Shown here piece by piece: positions 14,696-23,156 of a DNA stretch of 24,597 bases; position 1 is the stretch's first letter, and each line of letters starts with the position of its first letter. Position numbers and translations under genes: made by a program. The notes under the pieces are model-generated. The model was not told where the DNA came from. It saw only the letters and a program-made list of their open reading frames with translations, and made no database searches. Origin of the DNA: CAZWDO01 sp964632485 [NCBI: uncultured bacterium] (GTDB lineage: Bacteria; JAGOEH01); NCBI GenBank assembly GCA_964632485.1, contig CAZWDO010000033.1, forward strand, positions 1-24,597, written 5' to 3'.

Positions 14696-15931
14696 ATGAC
14701 GTATTTAATCACGGTAGTTATCATCAGTATGACTATATCCGCATTATGTTCTTTATTAGAAGCATGTTTATTGAGTATGTCACATGCTGATATCGCTGAA
14801 ATGGCTTCCAACCGGCCCAAAATGGGTCTCATCTGGAACAATTTTAAGGGCAATATTCAAAAGCCGATTGCTGTGATTCTAATTGTCAATACAATATCGC
14901 ACACAATTGGAGCTTCTCTCTCCGGCGCGCAGTTTGACGAGCTTTTCGGTCCAAAATGGATACTCCTTTTTTCACTCATATTTTCATTTGCCATGATACA
15001 ATGGACTGAAATATTACCCAAGACAATCGGCGTTAAATACAATAAGAACATTGCGATAGTCGGTACAATTCCACTGCGGTTTTTGATCAGATTATTTACT
15101 CCGCTGATTAAACTCATTGAGCTGCTGAACAAACCCTTTATTGGCAAAACCAGCGAATCAACGAGTGTTGACGCGATTAAAGAAATTTCGCTATTGTCGC
15201 AGTACGCATTTTTAAATAATCTGATCAGTAAAGACCAGGAACAAATTATTTCCCGCACCATCGGATTGACAAAGAAAAAAGTGAAAGATATTATGATTCC
15301 AAAAAAAGAAATGAAAATATTGAACGATCACATGTCGTTGATGGATGCCCTGATTGAAGCGCATATTCATAATCATACGCGTTATCCATTTGTCAATCAT
15401 TTAAATTCGAACGAAATTATTGGGTATATCAATTTCAAGGATATTGTAAGCGCTCTGCAGATCAACCCCGACAATCCATCCTTAAAAGGGATTTCAAGGC
15501 CCTTGATGACGTTTTATGAAGACGATAATTTTTCAAAAGTATTTAAGAAGCTGATTCACACGCATCAACATATTGCAATTGTTAATAACAGGATAGATGA
15601 AGTCACGGGTTTGGTAACCCTTGAGGATATCATTGAAGAAATTATTGGTGAGATCGAAGATGAATACGATCAACTTCCGTCTTATTTCTATCCAATAACA
15701 AATACTCGATTTGTCGCCGGAGGTGGCGTACTAATCGGAAAGCTTAATGAAAAGCTTCGTGTCAACCTGGCTGATTCTGATTTATCAATTGATGAATGGA
15801 TTAAAAAACAAAATGGATTTGATCAAAAAACAGGAAATAGATTTGATTACAGTGGTATTACTTTTATTATTAAGAAGATTACCAGATCTAAAATTAGTGA
15901 ATTAATTATTGACAAAAATAATCCCATTTGA
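14696..15931 (+). CDS. CNNM/CorC-family transporter (DUF21 + CBS pair)
   Basis: 411 codons from ATG 14696, 6 bp after CAGGAG; the in-frame TTG at 14693 is too close. Residues about 1-175 form a DUF21 membrane domain with four hydrophobic segments: SALCSLLEACLLSMSHADI near 16-34 and FAMIQWTEILPKTIGVKYN near 98-116, the conserved TEILPKT metal-site region. Residues about 195-325 are a CBS pair (VKDIMIPKKEM, TRYPFVNHLNS, VTGLVTLEDIIEEIIGEIED). The last 80 residues match the CorC/HlyC C-terminal domain (GGGVLIGKLNEKL). Such proteins export or regulate Mg2+ and related cations in response to nucleotides bound by CBS. It lies 116 bp after the antiporter in the same direction; cotranscription is possible. 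Confidence 0.88.
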   Translation: MTYLITVVIISMTISALCSLLEACLLSMSHADIAEMASNRPKMGLIWNNFKGNIQKPIAVILIVNTISHTIGASLSGAQFDELFGPKWILLFSLIFSFAMIQWTEILPKTIGVKYNKNIAIVGTIPLRFLIRLFTPLIKLIELLNKPFIGKTSESTSVDAIKEISLLSQYAFLNNLISKDQEQIISRTIGLTKKKVKDIMIPKKEMKILNDHMSLMDALIEAHIHNHTRYPFVNHLNSNEIIGYINFKDIVSALQINPDNPSLKGISRPLMTFYEDDNFSKVFKKLIHTHQHIAIVNNRIDEVTGLVTLEDIIEEIIGEIEDEYDQLPSYFYPITNTRFVAGGGVLIGKLNEKLRVNLADSDLSIDEWIKKQNGFDQKTGNRFDYSGITFIIKKITRSKISELIIDKNNPI

Positions 15932-16011
15932 TAATCAACGTCAAGCGACGCCAGCTTCTAATTGGCGATGGGGTTGAATTCAATGCCGCGTGGCTGTTAA
16001 ATCGAGTCTGG

Positions 16012-16086
16012 ATAACCGCCGTTTCGGTTATATAGCTTCTGAAATTTCGCGATCATGGGTTCGGATGAACCGGCGCCCATGCCGGT
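16012..16086 (+). terminator. Hairpins between the CNNM/CorC gene and the receiver-PAS gene
   Basis: ATAACCG (16012-16018) pairs with CGGTTAT (16025-16031), and ACCGGC (16069-16074) pairs with GCCGGT (16081-16086), the latter followed by the weakly T-rich CAATTTTAGC. They may end the preceding transcript. The T-run is poor for an intrinsic terminator. Confidence 0.35.
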
Positions 16087-16128
16087 CAATTTTAGCATAA
16101 AAAATAATTATAGGAGGAGTAGCGCAAT

Positions 16129-18552
16129 ATGCAACGAGATAGAAAGAGTATCCTTCTTGTTGAAGATGAATATTTAATCGCTTTGATGGAGCAGAATGAG
16201 CTTGAGGAAAGAGGATATATTGTTCATCGCGCTGAAAATGGAGATAAGGCAGTCAAAATTATTCTTGATGGAATCTTTCCAGCCGATTTGATCCTCATGG
16301 ATATTGATCTTGGCGCTGGCATCGATGGGACCCAAGCGGCAGAAAAGATATTGAACCTAAAGGATATACCGATCCTATTTTTGTCATCGCATACTGAGTT
16401 AGAGGTTGTGGAAAAAACAGAAAAGATTACTTCTTACGGTTACGTTGTTAAAAATACTGGTATTGTTGTACTGGATGCATCTATTAAGATGGCGCTGAAG
16501 TTGTTTGACGCGAAAATGGAGCGCCGTAAGGCGGAGGAGGCCTTGCGTTTGGACACTATGCGGCGCGAGCGTCAGGCAGCACTCATCGCCCAAATGGCGC
16601 TGAGCCGCCATCTGACTGAGGGAGATGTGCGAGAGTTTGTAGAGGAGTTGACCGAGTCGATTGCCCTGACACTCGAGATGGATCGTGTCAGTGTTTGGCT
16701 TTTTAGCGATGATGTCAGCGAACTGGTCTCTATCGACTTATATGAGTCTTCTTGTGCGCGTCATACTTCCGGCGTTGCGCTGAAAAGGCGCGAGTTCCAA
16801 AATGAATTTGAAGCGTTACTGATAGCGCCCTACGTAGATGCTCACGATGCGTTGACCGACCCGCGTACGGCGGGATATGTCGAGAGCTATTTGAAGCCCA
16901 ACCGCATCACTTCGATGTTGGATGTGTCTATTCGAATCGAGGGTCGCAGTCTCGGCGTCCTCTGCTTCGAGCATCTGAAAACCCCGCGCCGCTGGCGGGC
17001 GGATGAAATCAGCATTGCCCTCCAACTGGCGGACCAGCTTGCCCTGGTCATTCTCCATCGCGATCGCAAACAGGCGCAAGCTGAGATTGCGACACAGCGT
17101 GAACGACTGCGAAGTATCGCAGCGAACGTCCCGGGGGTTGTATATCAGTTTTACGCCTTGCCTACCGGTGAATATGGAATGACCTATGTGAGTGAACACG
17201 CCGCCGAAATGTTCGAATTTCAGGATGATATTGATACCTTTTTTACCCGGTTCGTTGACTGCGTCCACCCTGAGGATCGGAATGCTTTTATGACTTCAAT
17301 CCAGGAGGTATTGGCAACCAACAGCCCGTGGCATTACGAAGGGCGATTTGTGAAACCTTCAGGAGGCATTCTCTGGTTTAGCGGAGCCTCAAACCCGATC
17401 CGATTGCCGGATAGGATCATATTCAATGGTTTGCTGCTGGACATTACCGAGCGTAAACTGGCGGAAGACGCTCTTCGCAGAAGCGATTCTCTCTTCCAGA
17501 GTATGCTGAGCGCGATTCCTGACATGGTCTCGGTTCATGATCGGGATATGCGCATCGTTTACAGCAATTGGAACGGATTCGGCGCGATTTCCCCGGATTC
17601 GCGAAAAATCGGCGCGAAATGCCATCTTGCCTATCGTGGTTACGAGACAATTTGCCCCGATTGCCAGGCAAGGAATGTCATCCGATCCAAGAAACCGTTC
17701 CAGTCGGAAGCAAAGCTGCCTGACGACAGGTGGGTGGACCTGCGAGTCATTCCCATCCTCGATGAAAACGGAGAATGCAATCTTTTCGTCGAGTGGGTTC
17801 GCGATATAACCGAATCTAAGCGCGCGGTGGAGATAATTCGCGTCAATGAAGAGAATCTCCGTGTTACGCTCGATTCGATTGGCGATGCCGTAATCGCTAC
17901 CGATATTGCCGGACGCGTGATGCGGATGAATCCCGTGGCCGAACGCCTCACGGGGTGGAAATCCAGCGAAGGTGAAGGCCGACTACTGTCGGAGGTCTTC
18001 AAAATCATCAATGCCCATAATCGTAAACCTGCGGAAAATCCCGTGTACAGGGTACTTTCGTCAGGCGAGATCGTGGGTCTGGCTAATCACACGGTTTTGA
18101 TCGGACGGGATGGAAAGGAATACCAGATCGCGGATTCAGTCGCTCTTCCCCGCTCGGCGGAGCCTGTCCGAGGCAAGGGTCTTATTCTGCTGGTGGATGA
18201 CGAAGCAGTGATTCGGGCTACCGGGGAGGCCTTGCTGGAAGAACTTGGCTATGATGTGATACTCGCCGAGAACGGCAGGCTGGCTGTGGATTTGTTCCGC
18301 GACAGGGCCCAGGATATCAATCTGGTGATTCTCGACATGATCATGCCGGAAATGAACGGTCGCGATTGTTTCACGGCATTGAGAGCCATTCGTTCCGATA
18401 TTCCTATCGCGCTCTCATCGGGGTTTACTCGCAGCGAAGACCTTGCCGACCTTAAGCAGCGGGGATTGTCCGGTTTCATCCAGAAACCATTCTATAGTAG
18501 TGAGTTGAGCTGGGTCGTGGCGGATGCCATCGGTGGCCGAAGAAACCTCTGA
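16129..18552 (+). CDS. REC-GAF-PAS-PAS-PAS-REC protein lacking a kinase core
   Basis: 807 codons, with TAGGAGGAG upstream supporting the ATG. Receiver 1 (about 5-125, Asp58 in LILMDIDLG) is close to that of the kinase at 10192. A GAF domain follows (about 145-310, MDRVSVWLF and SLGVLCFEH), then three PAS modules. The second has a CPDC loop like CPFC in the other protein; the third ends at GKEYQIADS (about residue 670). Receiver 2 starts almost at once (GLILLVDDE, Asp736 in VILDMIMPEMNG). Proteins of this plan normally have HisKA and HATPase domains between the last PAS and the C-terminal receiver; both are absent, without any frame break. It may be a decayed hybrid kinase or a phosphorelay scaffold. 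No DNA-binding domain is present. Confidence 0.87.
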   Translation: MQRDRKSILLVEDEYLIALMEQNELEERGYIVHRAENGDKAVKIILDGIFPADLILMDIDLGAGIDGTQAAEKILNLKDIPILFLSSHTELEVVEKTEKITSYGYVVKNTGIVVLDASIKMALKLFDAKMERRKAEEALRLDTMRRERQAALIAQMALSRHLTEGDVREFVEELTESIALTLEMDRVSVWLFSDDVSELVSIDLYESSCARHTSGVALKRREFQNEFEALLIAPYVDAHDALTDPRTAGYVESYLKPNRITSMLDVSIRIEGRSLGVLCFEHLKTPRRWRADEISIALQLADQLALVILHRDRKQAQAEIATQRERLRSIAANVPGVVYQFYALPTGEYGMTYVSEHAAEMFEFQDDIDTFFTRFVDCVHPEDRNAFMTSIQEVLATNSPWHYEGRFVKPSGGILWFSGASNPIRLPDRIIFNGLLLDITERKLAEDALRRSDSLFQSMLSAIPDMVSVHDRDMRIVYSNWNGFGAISPDSRKIGAKCHLAYRGYETICPDCQARNVIRSKKPFQSEAKLPDDRWVDLRVIPILDENGECNLFVEWVRDITESKRAVEIIRVNEENLRVTLDSIGDAVIATDIAGRVMRMNPVAERLTGWKSSEGEGRLLSEVFKIINAHNRKPAENPVYRVLSSGEIVGLANHTVLIGRDGKEYQIADSVALPRSAEPVRGKGLILLVDDEAVIRATGEALLEELGYDVILAENGRLAVDLFRDRAQDINLVILDMIMPEMNGRDCFTALRAIRSDIPIALSSGFTRSEDLADLKQRGLSGFIQKPFYSSELSWVVADAIGGRRNL

Positions 18553-18634
18553 ATTTTGTCCTGGAATAAAGAACACCGTCATTACTTAACCGGGAGATTA
18601 TCTTTTTTTCCAAAACCGGACAGATCGAATTTTT

Positions 18635-18650
18635 CTCTAAATCTTTAGAG
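18635..18650. promoter_or_regulatory. 16-bp palindrome upstream of the ZIP gene
   Basis: CTCTAAATCTTTAGAG is a perfect 7+7 inverted repeat around TC, 29 bp before the ATG of the metal transporter. It could be an operator for a metal regulator or a small hairpin. It does not match the Zur or MntR consensus I know. Confidence 0.4.
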
Positions 18651-18679
18651 CTAACCAACTGATATTAAAGGAGTTAAAC

Positions 18680-19486
18680 ATGAATGAAAACGTCTGGTTC
18701 GCTTTTATATTGACATTGCTGGCCGGGTTGTCAACCGGTATTGGCAGCTTGATCGGTTTGCTCTCAAAAAAATTTAATCCCAAACTGTTGACTGTTTCGC
18801 TTGGGTTTTCAGCCGGCGTAATGATCTATGTTTCCATGATTGAAATCTTTGCAAAAGCAAAAGATGCCTTATCTCAATCTTTGGGAGAAAAAACCGGTTA
18901 TATTTGGACCGTCATCGCATTTTTTTCCGGTATTGCGCTTATCGCCGTTATTGATAAAATTGTCCCATCTTACGAAAATCCGCATGAATTGAATGTCGCC
19001 GATAAAATTAGCAAATACTCGCAAAAGGAACAAGCTAAACTACTGCGCATGGGCCTTTTCTCTGCTTTGGCCATAGCGATACATAACTTCCCCGAAGGAT
19101 TGGCCACTTTTATGAGCGGATTGAACAATCCCACGCTGGGTGTAAGCATTGCCCTGGCAATTGCTATTCATAATATTCCGGAAGGCCTGGCGGTTTCGGC
19201 TCCGATCTTCTATGCCACTAAAAGCCGCAAAAAAGCTTTTGTTTTGTCATTTTTGTCAGGTTTTGCAGAACCCATCGGCGCTCTCTTCGGCTATTTTCTA
19301 TTGCAATCCTTTTTTACGGTGGGGGTTTTCGGTTTTGTTTTTGCCTCGGTAGCGGGAATCATGGTGTATATCTCGTTAGATGAATTGCTTCCGACTGCGG
19401 AAGAATATGGCGAGCATCATATAGCAATTGGCGGGTTGATTTTGGGTATGATGGTCATGGCAATCAGTCTGTTGCTTTTTGCCTGA
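18680..19486 (+). CDS. zupT: ZIP-family divalent metal transporter, ZupT-like
   Basis: 268 codons, the usual size for ZupT-like ZIP proteins, with about eight membrane segments. The two signature metal-site motifs are complete: HNFPEG in helix 4 (His135, Glu139) and HNIPEG in helix 5 (His164, Glu168). GFAEPIGALFGYF follows. The variable loop between helices 3 and 4 (about residues 90-120) is charged but not His-rich. It should import Zn2+ and possibly Fe2+ or Mn2+ across the inner membrane. AAAGGAG before ATG supports the start. The family call is firm; the symbol rests on overall likeness to ZupT rather than a direct comparison. A palindrome at 18635-18650 is a possible operator. Confidence 0.9.
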   Translation: MNENVWFAFILTLLAGLSTGIGSLIGLLSKKFNPKLLTVSLGFSAGVMIYVSMIEIFAKAKDALSQSLGEKTGYIWTVIAFFSGIALIAVIDKIVPSYENPHELNVADKISKYSQKEQAKLLRMGLFSALAIAIHNFPEGLATFMSGLNNPTLGVSIALAIAIHNIPEGLAVSAPIFYATKSRKKAFVLSFLSGFAEPIGALFGYFLLQSFFTVGVFGFVFASVAGIMVYISLDELLPTAEEYGEHHIAIGGLILGMMVMAISLLLFA

Positions 19487-19543
19487 ACGGATGATTTTTT
19501 ATTTTGCATGGAAAAAATACAAAATCGATATCCATATTAATCG

Positions 19544-19572
19544 TTGACTTTTTTATTGAATGGTTGAAATAT
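19544..19572 (+). promoter_or_regulatory. Putative promoter of the first beta-lactamase-fold gene
   Basis: TTGACT (19544-19549) is followed after 17 bp by AAATAT (19567-19572). The -35 box is good and the -10 box weak. Transcription would start near 19580, just before the ribosome binding site AGGAGAGAGG (19584-19593). Confidence 0.3.
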
Positions 19573-19598
19573 TGCAAATGCATAGGAGAGAGGAATCC

Positions 19599-20024
19599 GT
19601 GAGCAAGAAAATTATCCATCGATATATGTTAGTGAATTGTTTCTTTTGTCTTGTATCGGTACTGATTTTTTTATCGCTAACCATTGACGGTATTAGCCAG
19701 AATAATGGTTTGTCCGATGATGTTAGGGAATTTGTCGAATATCTTGAAAAAGATGTGCCCCGCTTGATGCGCGCCTACAAGGTTCCGGGCGCTTCCTTTT
19801 CATTGATCAAACGTGGCCGGATTGTATGGGCTAAAGGCTTTGGCTATAAAAATAAAGAAAAGGAACTAAAAACGGATATCAATACGGTATACCAGGCGGC
19901 ATCGAACACAAAAACCATTACCGCAGTGGCCATCATGAAACTTTATGAGGAAGGTAAAATTGATTTGGATGCCCCCTGTCGAAAAATATCTTACCCGCTG
20001 GCATCTCGCGCAGACAGGCTTTGA
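19599..20024 (+). pseudogene. Serine beta-lactamase-fold protein, N-terminal fragment (frameshifted)
   Basis: The start is GTG 19599, because AGGAGAGAGG lies just before it; an ATG at 19560 is in frame but has no such site. A hydrophobic segment at residues 10-28 (LVNCFFCLVSVLIFLSLTI) is a signal peptide or anchor. The class C beta-lactamase/PBP4*-type domain follows: VPGASFSLIKRGRIVWAKGF, then the nucleophile motif with Ser102-x-x-Lys105 in AASNTKTITA. After LDAP the frame changes and the end (CRKISYPLASRADRL) is out of frame. The next fragment continues exactly with VEKYL. An extra C in the CCCCC run (19972-19976) or a +1 shift at CCC T accounts for it. Confidence 0.8.
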
Positions 20025-21129
20025 TAACAATAAAGTAACCATTAGACGAATTTTGAGCCATACCGCCGGATTATCGCGAGAAGGTTATCCAGGTGTGGTT
20101 CCTACCGAAGAAATCCCTCCTGTTGAAGAGATTCTTACCGGGAAAAATAAAGATAAACCCGATGTAAGGGTTATTATTGAGCCAGGAACTCGCTTTAAAT
20201 ATTCTGGAGGTGGATTCACATTATTGCAATTGGTCATTGAAGAGATTACTGGAGAAAAATACACCGATTTTATCAAAAAGGAAATATTAATTCCCTTGGG
20301 AATAAACCAAAATACCGATTTTAATCTGACTCCCAAAATCGAGCATTTGGCCGCCACTGGTTATAATTCCAAGGGAGAACCGAATGACTGTTATTACTTC
20401 ATTGAACCGGATGCTTGTGGTTCTTTAAGTACAAATGTTGTGGATTTTTCGAAAATTGTTCAAACATACATTACCAACACTGAAATTTTAAATAATAGTA
20501 ATCGGATTGTCACAGCCAAGACGTTGGAATTAATGTACACCCCAATTGCCAAAATCGAAGGGATTATCGGTGCGGACAGTGTTGGTTTGAGTTTTTTTAT
20601 GGAGACCCTGGACAATGGCGTGAAAATTATTAGTCACGGTGGAAGCAATAAAGGATATAAATCCAATTTTTGGTTGGATCCAAAAAGTGGCGATGGTTTG
20701 GTCGTATTTACCAATAGCAGCAACGGCGAAGCCTTTTACAGTAATATTTTGTATAAATGGTCAAAATGGGAGTTTGGAGCAATACCTGCTCATATTAAGG
20801 CTTTGAATAAAAAATTTTTAATAATCGCATCTTTAGGCGTTTTTCTTAATCTTCTATTTTTGATTTTGGTTTTTGGTTTTATTTGGCAATGCATTCAAAG
20901 GCGTAGAAAATTTGTTTATATAAGCAAGCAGAAAAGTGTTTCGAAAAAAGTTATAAGAGCAACGCTATCAATTATATTGCCCGCGTGCGCCATTGTTGTT
21001 TGGATGACCCGAATGCATGCAAATTTGGATTCTTTTGACCCTATTAGGGGATATTGGGTGAGCATTGGGGTTGTGTTATGTTGTATTGTGTTGATTTTAA
21101 ATGGGTTGTTTTACAAGACAAAAAAATGA
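19945..21129 (+). CDS. Serine beta-lactamase-fold protein, C-terminal part with membrane segments
   Basis: This frame is meaningful from about 19978 (VEKYLTRW); the first residues before that overlap the upstream fragment in the wrong frame. It contains ILSHTAGLS, the conserved turn of the family, the YSG catalytic triad equivalent (GTRFKYSGGGF), and HGGSNKGYKS, the third motif replacing KTG. It then adds a membrane part absent from simple beta-lactamases: one helix near FLIIASLGVFLNLLFLILVF and two more toward the end. The restored protein is about 509 residues and is likely an envelope-anchored peptidase or esterase rather than an antibiotic-resistance enzyme. As written, this fragment lacks the catalytic Ser and would be inactive alone. 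Confidence 0.78.
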   Translation: MRKVKLIWMPPVEKYLTRWHLAQTGFDNNKVTIRRILSHTAGLSREGYPGVVPTEEIPPVEEILTGKNKDKPDVRVIIEPGTRFKYSGGGFTLLQLVIEEITGEKYTDFIKKEILIPLGINQNTDFNLTPKIEHLAATGYNSKGEPNDCYYFIEPDACGSLSTNVVDFSKIVQTYITNTEILNNSNRIVTAKTLELMYTPIAKIEGIIGADSVGLSFFMETLDNGVKIISHGGSNKGYKSNFWLDPKSGDGLVVFTNSSNGEAFYSNILYKWSKWEFGAIPAHIKALNKKFLIIASLGVFLNLLFLILVFGFIWQCIQRRRKFVYISKQKSVSKKVIRATLSIILPACAIVVWMTRMHANLDSFDPIRGYWVSIGVVLCCIVLILNGLFYKTKK

Positions 21130-21293
21130 GTGTCTGGATGATTGCCGAATCGGATTTTGGGCGATAATTCGTTGGTACGATTGACTTGTAGCCTGATAAT
21201 GGTCGGGTGGACACCAACGGCTAAGGATGTTATATAGGGTATCGCTTTTAATGTTTAAATGAAACCTGTTCCCATAGTTGAAAGGAATATGTA

Positions 21294-23156
21294 ATGATTG
21301 AAAATCGTCATCGATTGGTATTCGCGCTTGTGACCCTGTCTTTTTTGTTTTCTCACTCGCTTATGTCAGTCAACGCGGACCAATCAGGCACCCCAAGGCG
21401 CGAAAGAGTAAAACTCAGAGCAACTTCGATTAATTCAATCCGGATCGATCCCCAGGATTCCCCGGATTCATATATCCAATCCGCCATGGATCAGTATCAT
21501 ATTCCGGGCGTGGCGGCTTGCATCGTCAAGTCGGGAACGATCGCCTGGACGGGTGTTTATGGCTATCGGGATTGGGAACAGAAGTTGCCGGCGGAAGAAA
21601 ATACGCTGTTTATGATCGCGTCAGTTTCCAAGACCCTCACGGCCACGGCCATGATGAAGCTGTGGGAAGATGACTATTTCGAGTTGGATGACAATATCAA
21701 CGATTATTTACCGTTCGAGGTGAAAAATCCATCGAATCCCACGACGCCGATTACGTTTCGCATGTTGTTGACCCATACCTCGAGTATCAAGGACAATGAC
21801 AATCTGATGCCGTATTATTATGGCGAGGATTCGCCCATCGCTTTGGTGGATTATTTGCGGGACTATTTGTGGGTGAACGGCGCCGACTACAGCGCCAGCC
21901 GTAATTTTTCCTCTTCAAGACCCGGTACGCGATTCGATTACAGTAATATCGCCATCGCGCTTGTCGGATACCTGGTCGAAACGATCAGCCATCAGGATTT
22001 TGCCGAATATTGCCGGCTTCATATTTTTCAGCCGCTGGGCATGAATGCGACTTCCTGGTTTCTGGCGGGTTTGGACACCACCATGATCGCCCGACCCTAT
22101 CACTATCGGAATGGCACATACCGCTCCAGCGGCCATTTCGGTTATTCCGATTACCCTTCAGGTCAGATACGGACCCCGATTCGCGAGTTGGGCGCTTTTT
22201 TGGCCGCCTATATGAACGGCGGGATATATAACGGCGCCAGAATTTTGCAGCAAGCTACCGTCGATACGATTCTATCGTTACAGATCCCTCAAATCGACGA
22301 TACGCAAGGATTGGTATGGTACTATGACCGCTTCGATGATCAATATTTGTGGGGGCACAATGGTGGCGACGACGGCGTTGAAACCGTTATGGAGTTCAAT
22401 CCGACTACTTCCACCGGGGTGATTGTATTTCTCAACAGCGACAGCGATGGCGTCGAGGAGATCATGAACGAATTGTTCCAATACGCGGAGACTATTACCG
22501 TTACCAATAACGCACCCACCGCGGCCATTAATCAGGTATCCGCGGATACCCTGGAATTGGGCGCGGCGCTGACTGTAAGCGCAGTGGCGAGCGATGCCGA
22601 GGGTGATTCCGTATCGATGCGAATCGACTGGGGCGACGGTTCGGTTTCCGATTATGGGACGAAGAAAGCGAGTGGCGCCACGTTCGCCTGGCAGCACAGC
22701 TATGGCTTGGCGGGGAGTTTTGCGATCAAGGCGCGGGCGAAGGATAGTCATGACGCCGAGGGCGATTGGTCGGCGGTGATATATGTTGTCGTGAGCGAGC
22801 CGCAGCCTGTCAATCCGCCCCCGAGTGCCCGGATTGAGGGCAATCCGCCCGATTCGATCCTGGCTGGGGAACAGGTTACGGTATCGGCGGTGGCGAGCGA
22901 TGCCGAGGGCGATTCCGTATCGATGCGAATCGATTGGGGCGACGGTTCGGTAACGGTATATGGCGCTATGAAACCCAGCGGCGAGACGTTCACCTGGCAG
23001 CATGCCTTTAATTACGTGGGCGATTTCAATGTCAAAGTAAAAGCCAGGGATAGTCATTTGGAACAAGGAGACTGGTCGGATTCTGTCCGGGTCCGCGTCA
23101 TGAATGCCAGCGCCCTAACGGATCGGCAAGAATTGGAATCCGGCAGGCCCGCTTAG
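21294..23156 (+). CDS. Secreted serine beta-lactamase-fold protein with two PKD-like repeats
   Basis: 620 codons to the TAG at 23154-23156. The N-terminus is a signal peptide (LVFALVTLSFLFSHSLMSVNA). The hydrolase domain spans about 60-400, with Ser110-x-x-Lys113 in IASVSKTLTA, Tyr216-Ser217-Asn218 in FDYSNIA, and His355 in WGHNGGDDG, so all three motifs are present. Two PKD/Ig-like repeats of 102 residues each follow, both with AVASDAEGDSVSMRIDWGDG. The frame continues after the TAG into a C-terminal sorting domain, so the natural protein is probably about 702 residues. AAAGGAA precedes the ATG. It is likely exported and acts on peptides or esters at the cell surface; substrate unknown. It is adjacent and related in fold to the preceding gene but differs in tail architecture. 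Confidence 0.85.
   Translation: MIENRHRLVFALVTLSFLFSHSLMSVNADQSGTPRRERVKLRATSINSIRIDPQDSPDSYIQSAMDQYHIPGVAACIVKSGTIAWTGVYGYRDWEQKLPAEENTLFMIASVSKTLTATAMMKLWEDDYFELDDNINDYLPFEVKNPSNPTTPITFRMLLTHTSSIKDNDNLMPYYYGEDSPIALVDYLRDYLWVNGADYSASRNFSSSRPGTRFDYSNIAIALVGYLVETISHQDFAEYCRLHIFQPLGMNATSWFLAGLDTTMIARPYHYRNGTYRSSGHFGYSDYPSGQIRTPIRELGAFLAAYMNGGIYNGARILQQATVDTILSLQIPQIDDTQGLVWYYDRFDDQYLWGHNGGDDGVETVMEFNPTTSTGVIVFLNSDSDGVEEIMNELFQYAETITVTNNAPTAAINQVSADTLELGAALTVSAVASDAEGDSVSMRIDWGDGSVSDYGTKKASGATFAWQHSYGLAGSFAIKARAKDSHDAEGDWSAVIYVVVSEPQPVNPPPSARIEGNPPDSILAGEQVTVSAVASDAEGDSVSMRIDWGDGSVTVYGAMKPSGETFTWQHAFNYVGDFNVKVKARDSHLEQGDWSDSVRVRVMNASALTDRQELESGRPA
22584..22951 (+). repeat. 62-bp direct repeat within the PKD-like region
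   Basis: Copies at 22584-22645 and 22890-22951 (offset 306 bp, 102 codons) differ at only two positions, both silent. The rest of the two modules is more diverged, so this block looks recently duplicated, converted or strongly constrained. Confidence 0.9.

Noticed and set aside
22278-23066. 262-codon minus-strand frame
   Set aside because: Antisense shadow of the PKD-like repeats; its apparent internal repeats mirror the repeats of the real gene.
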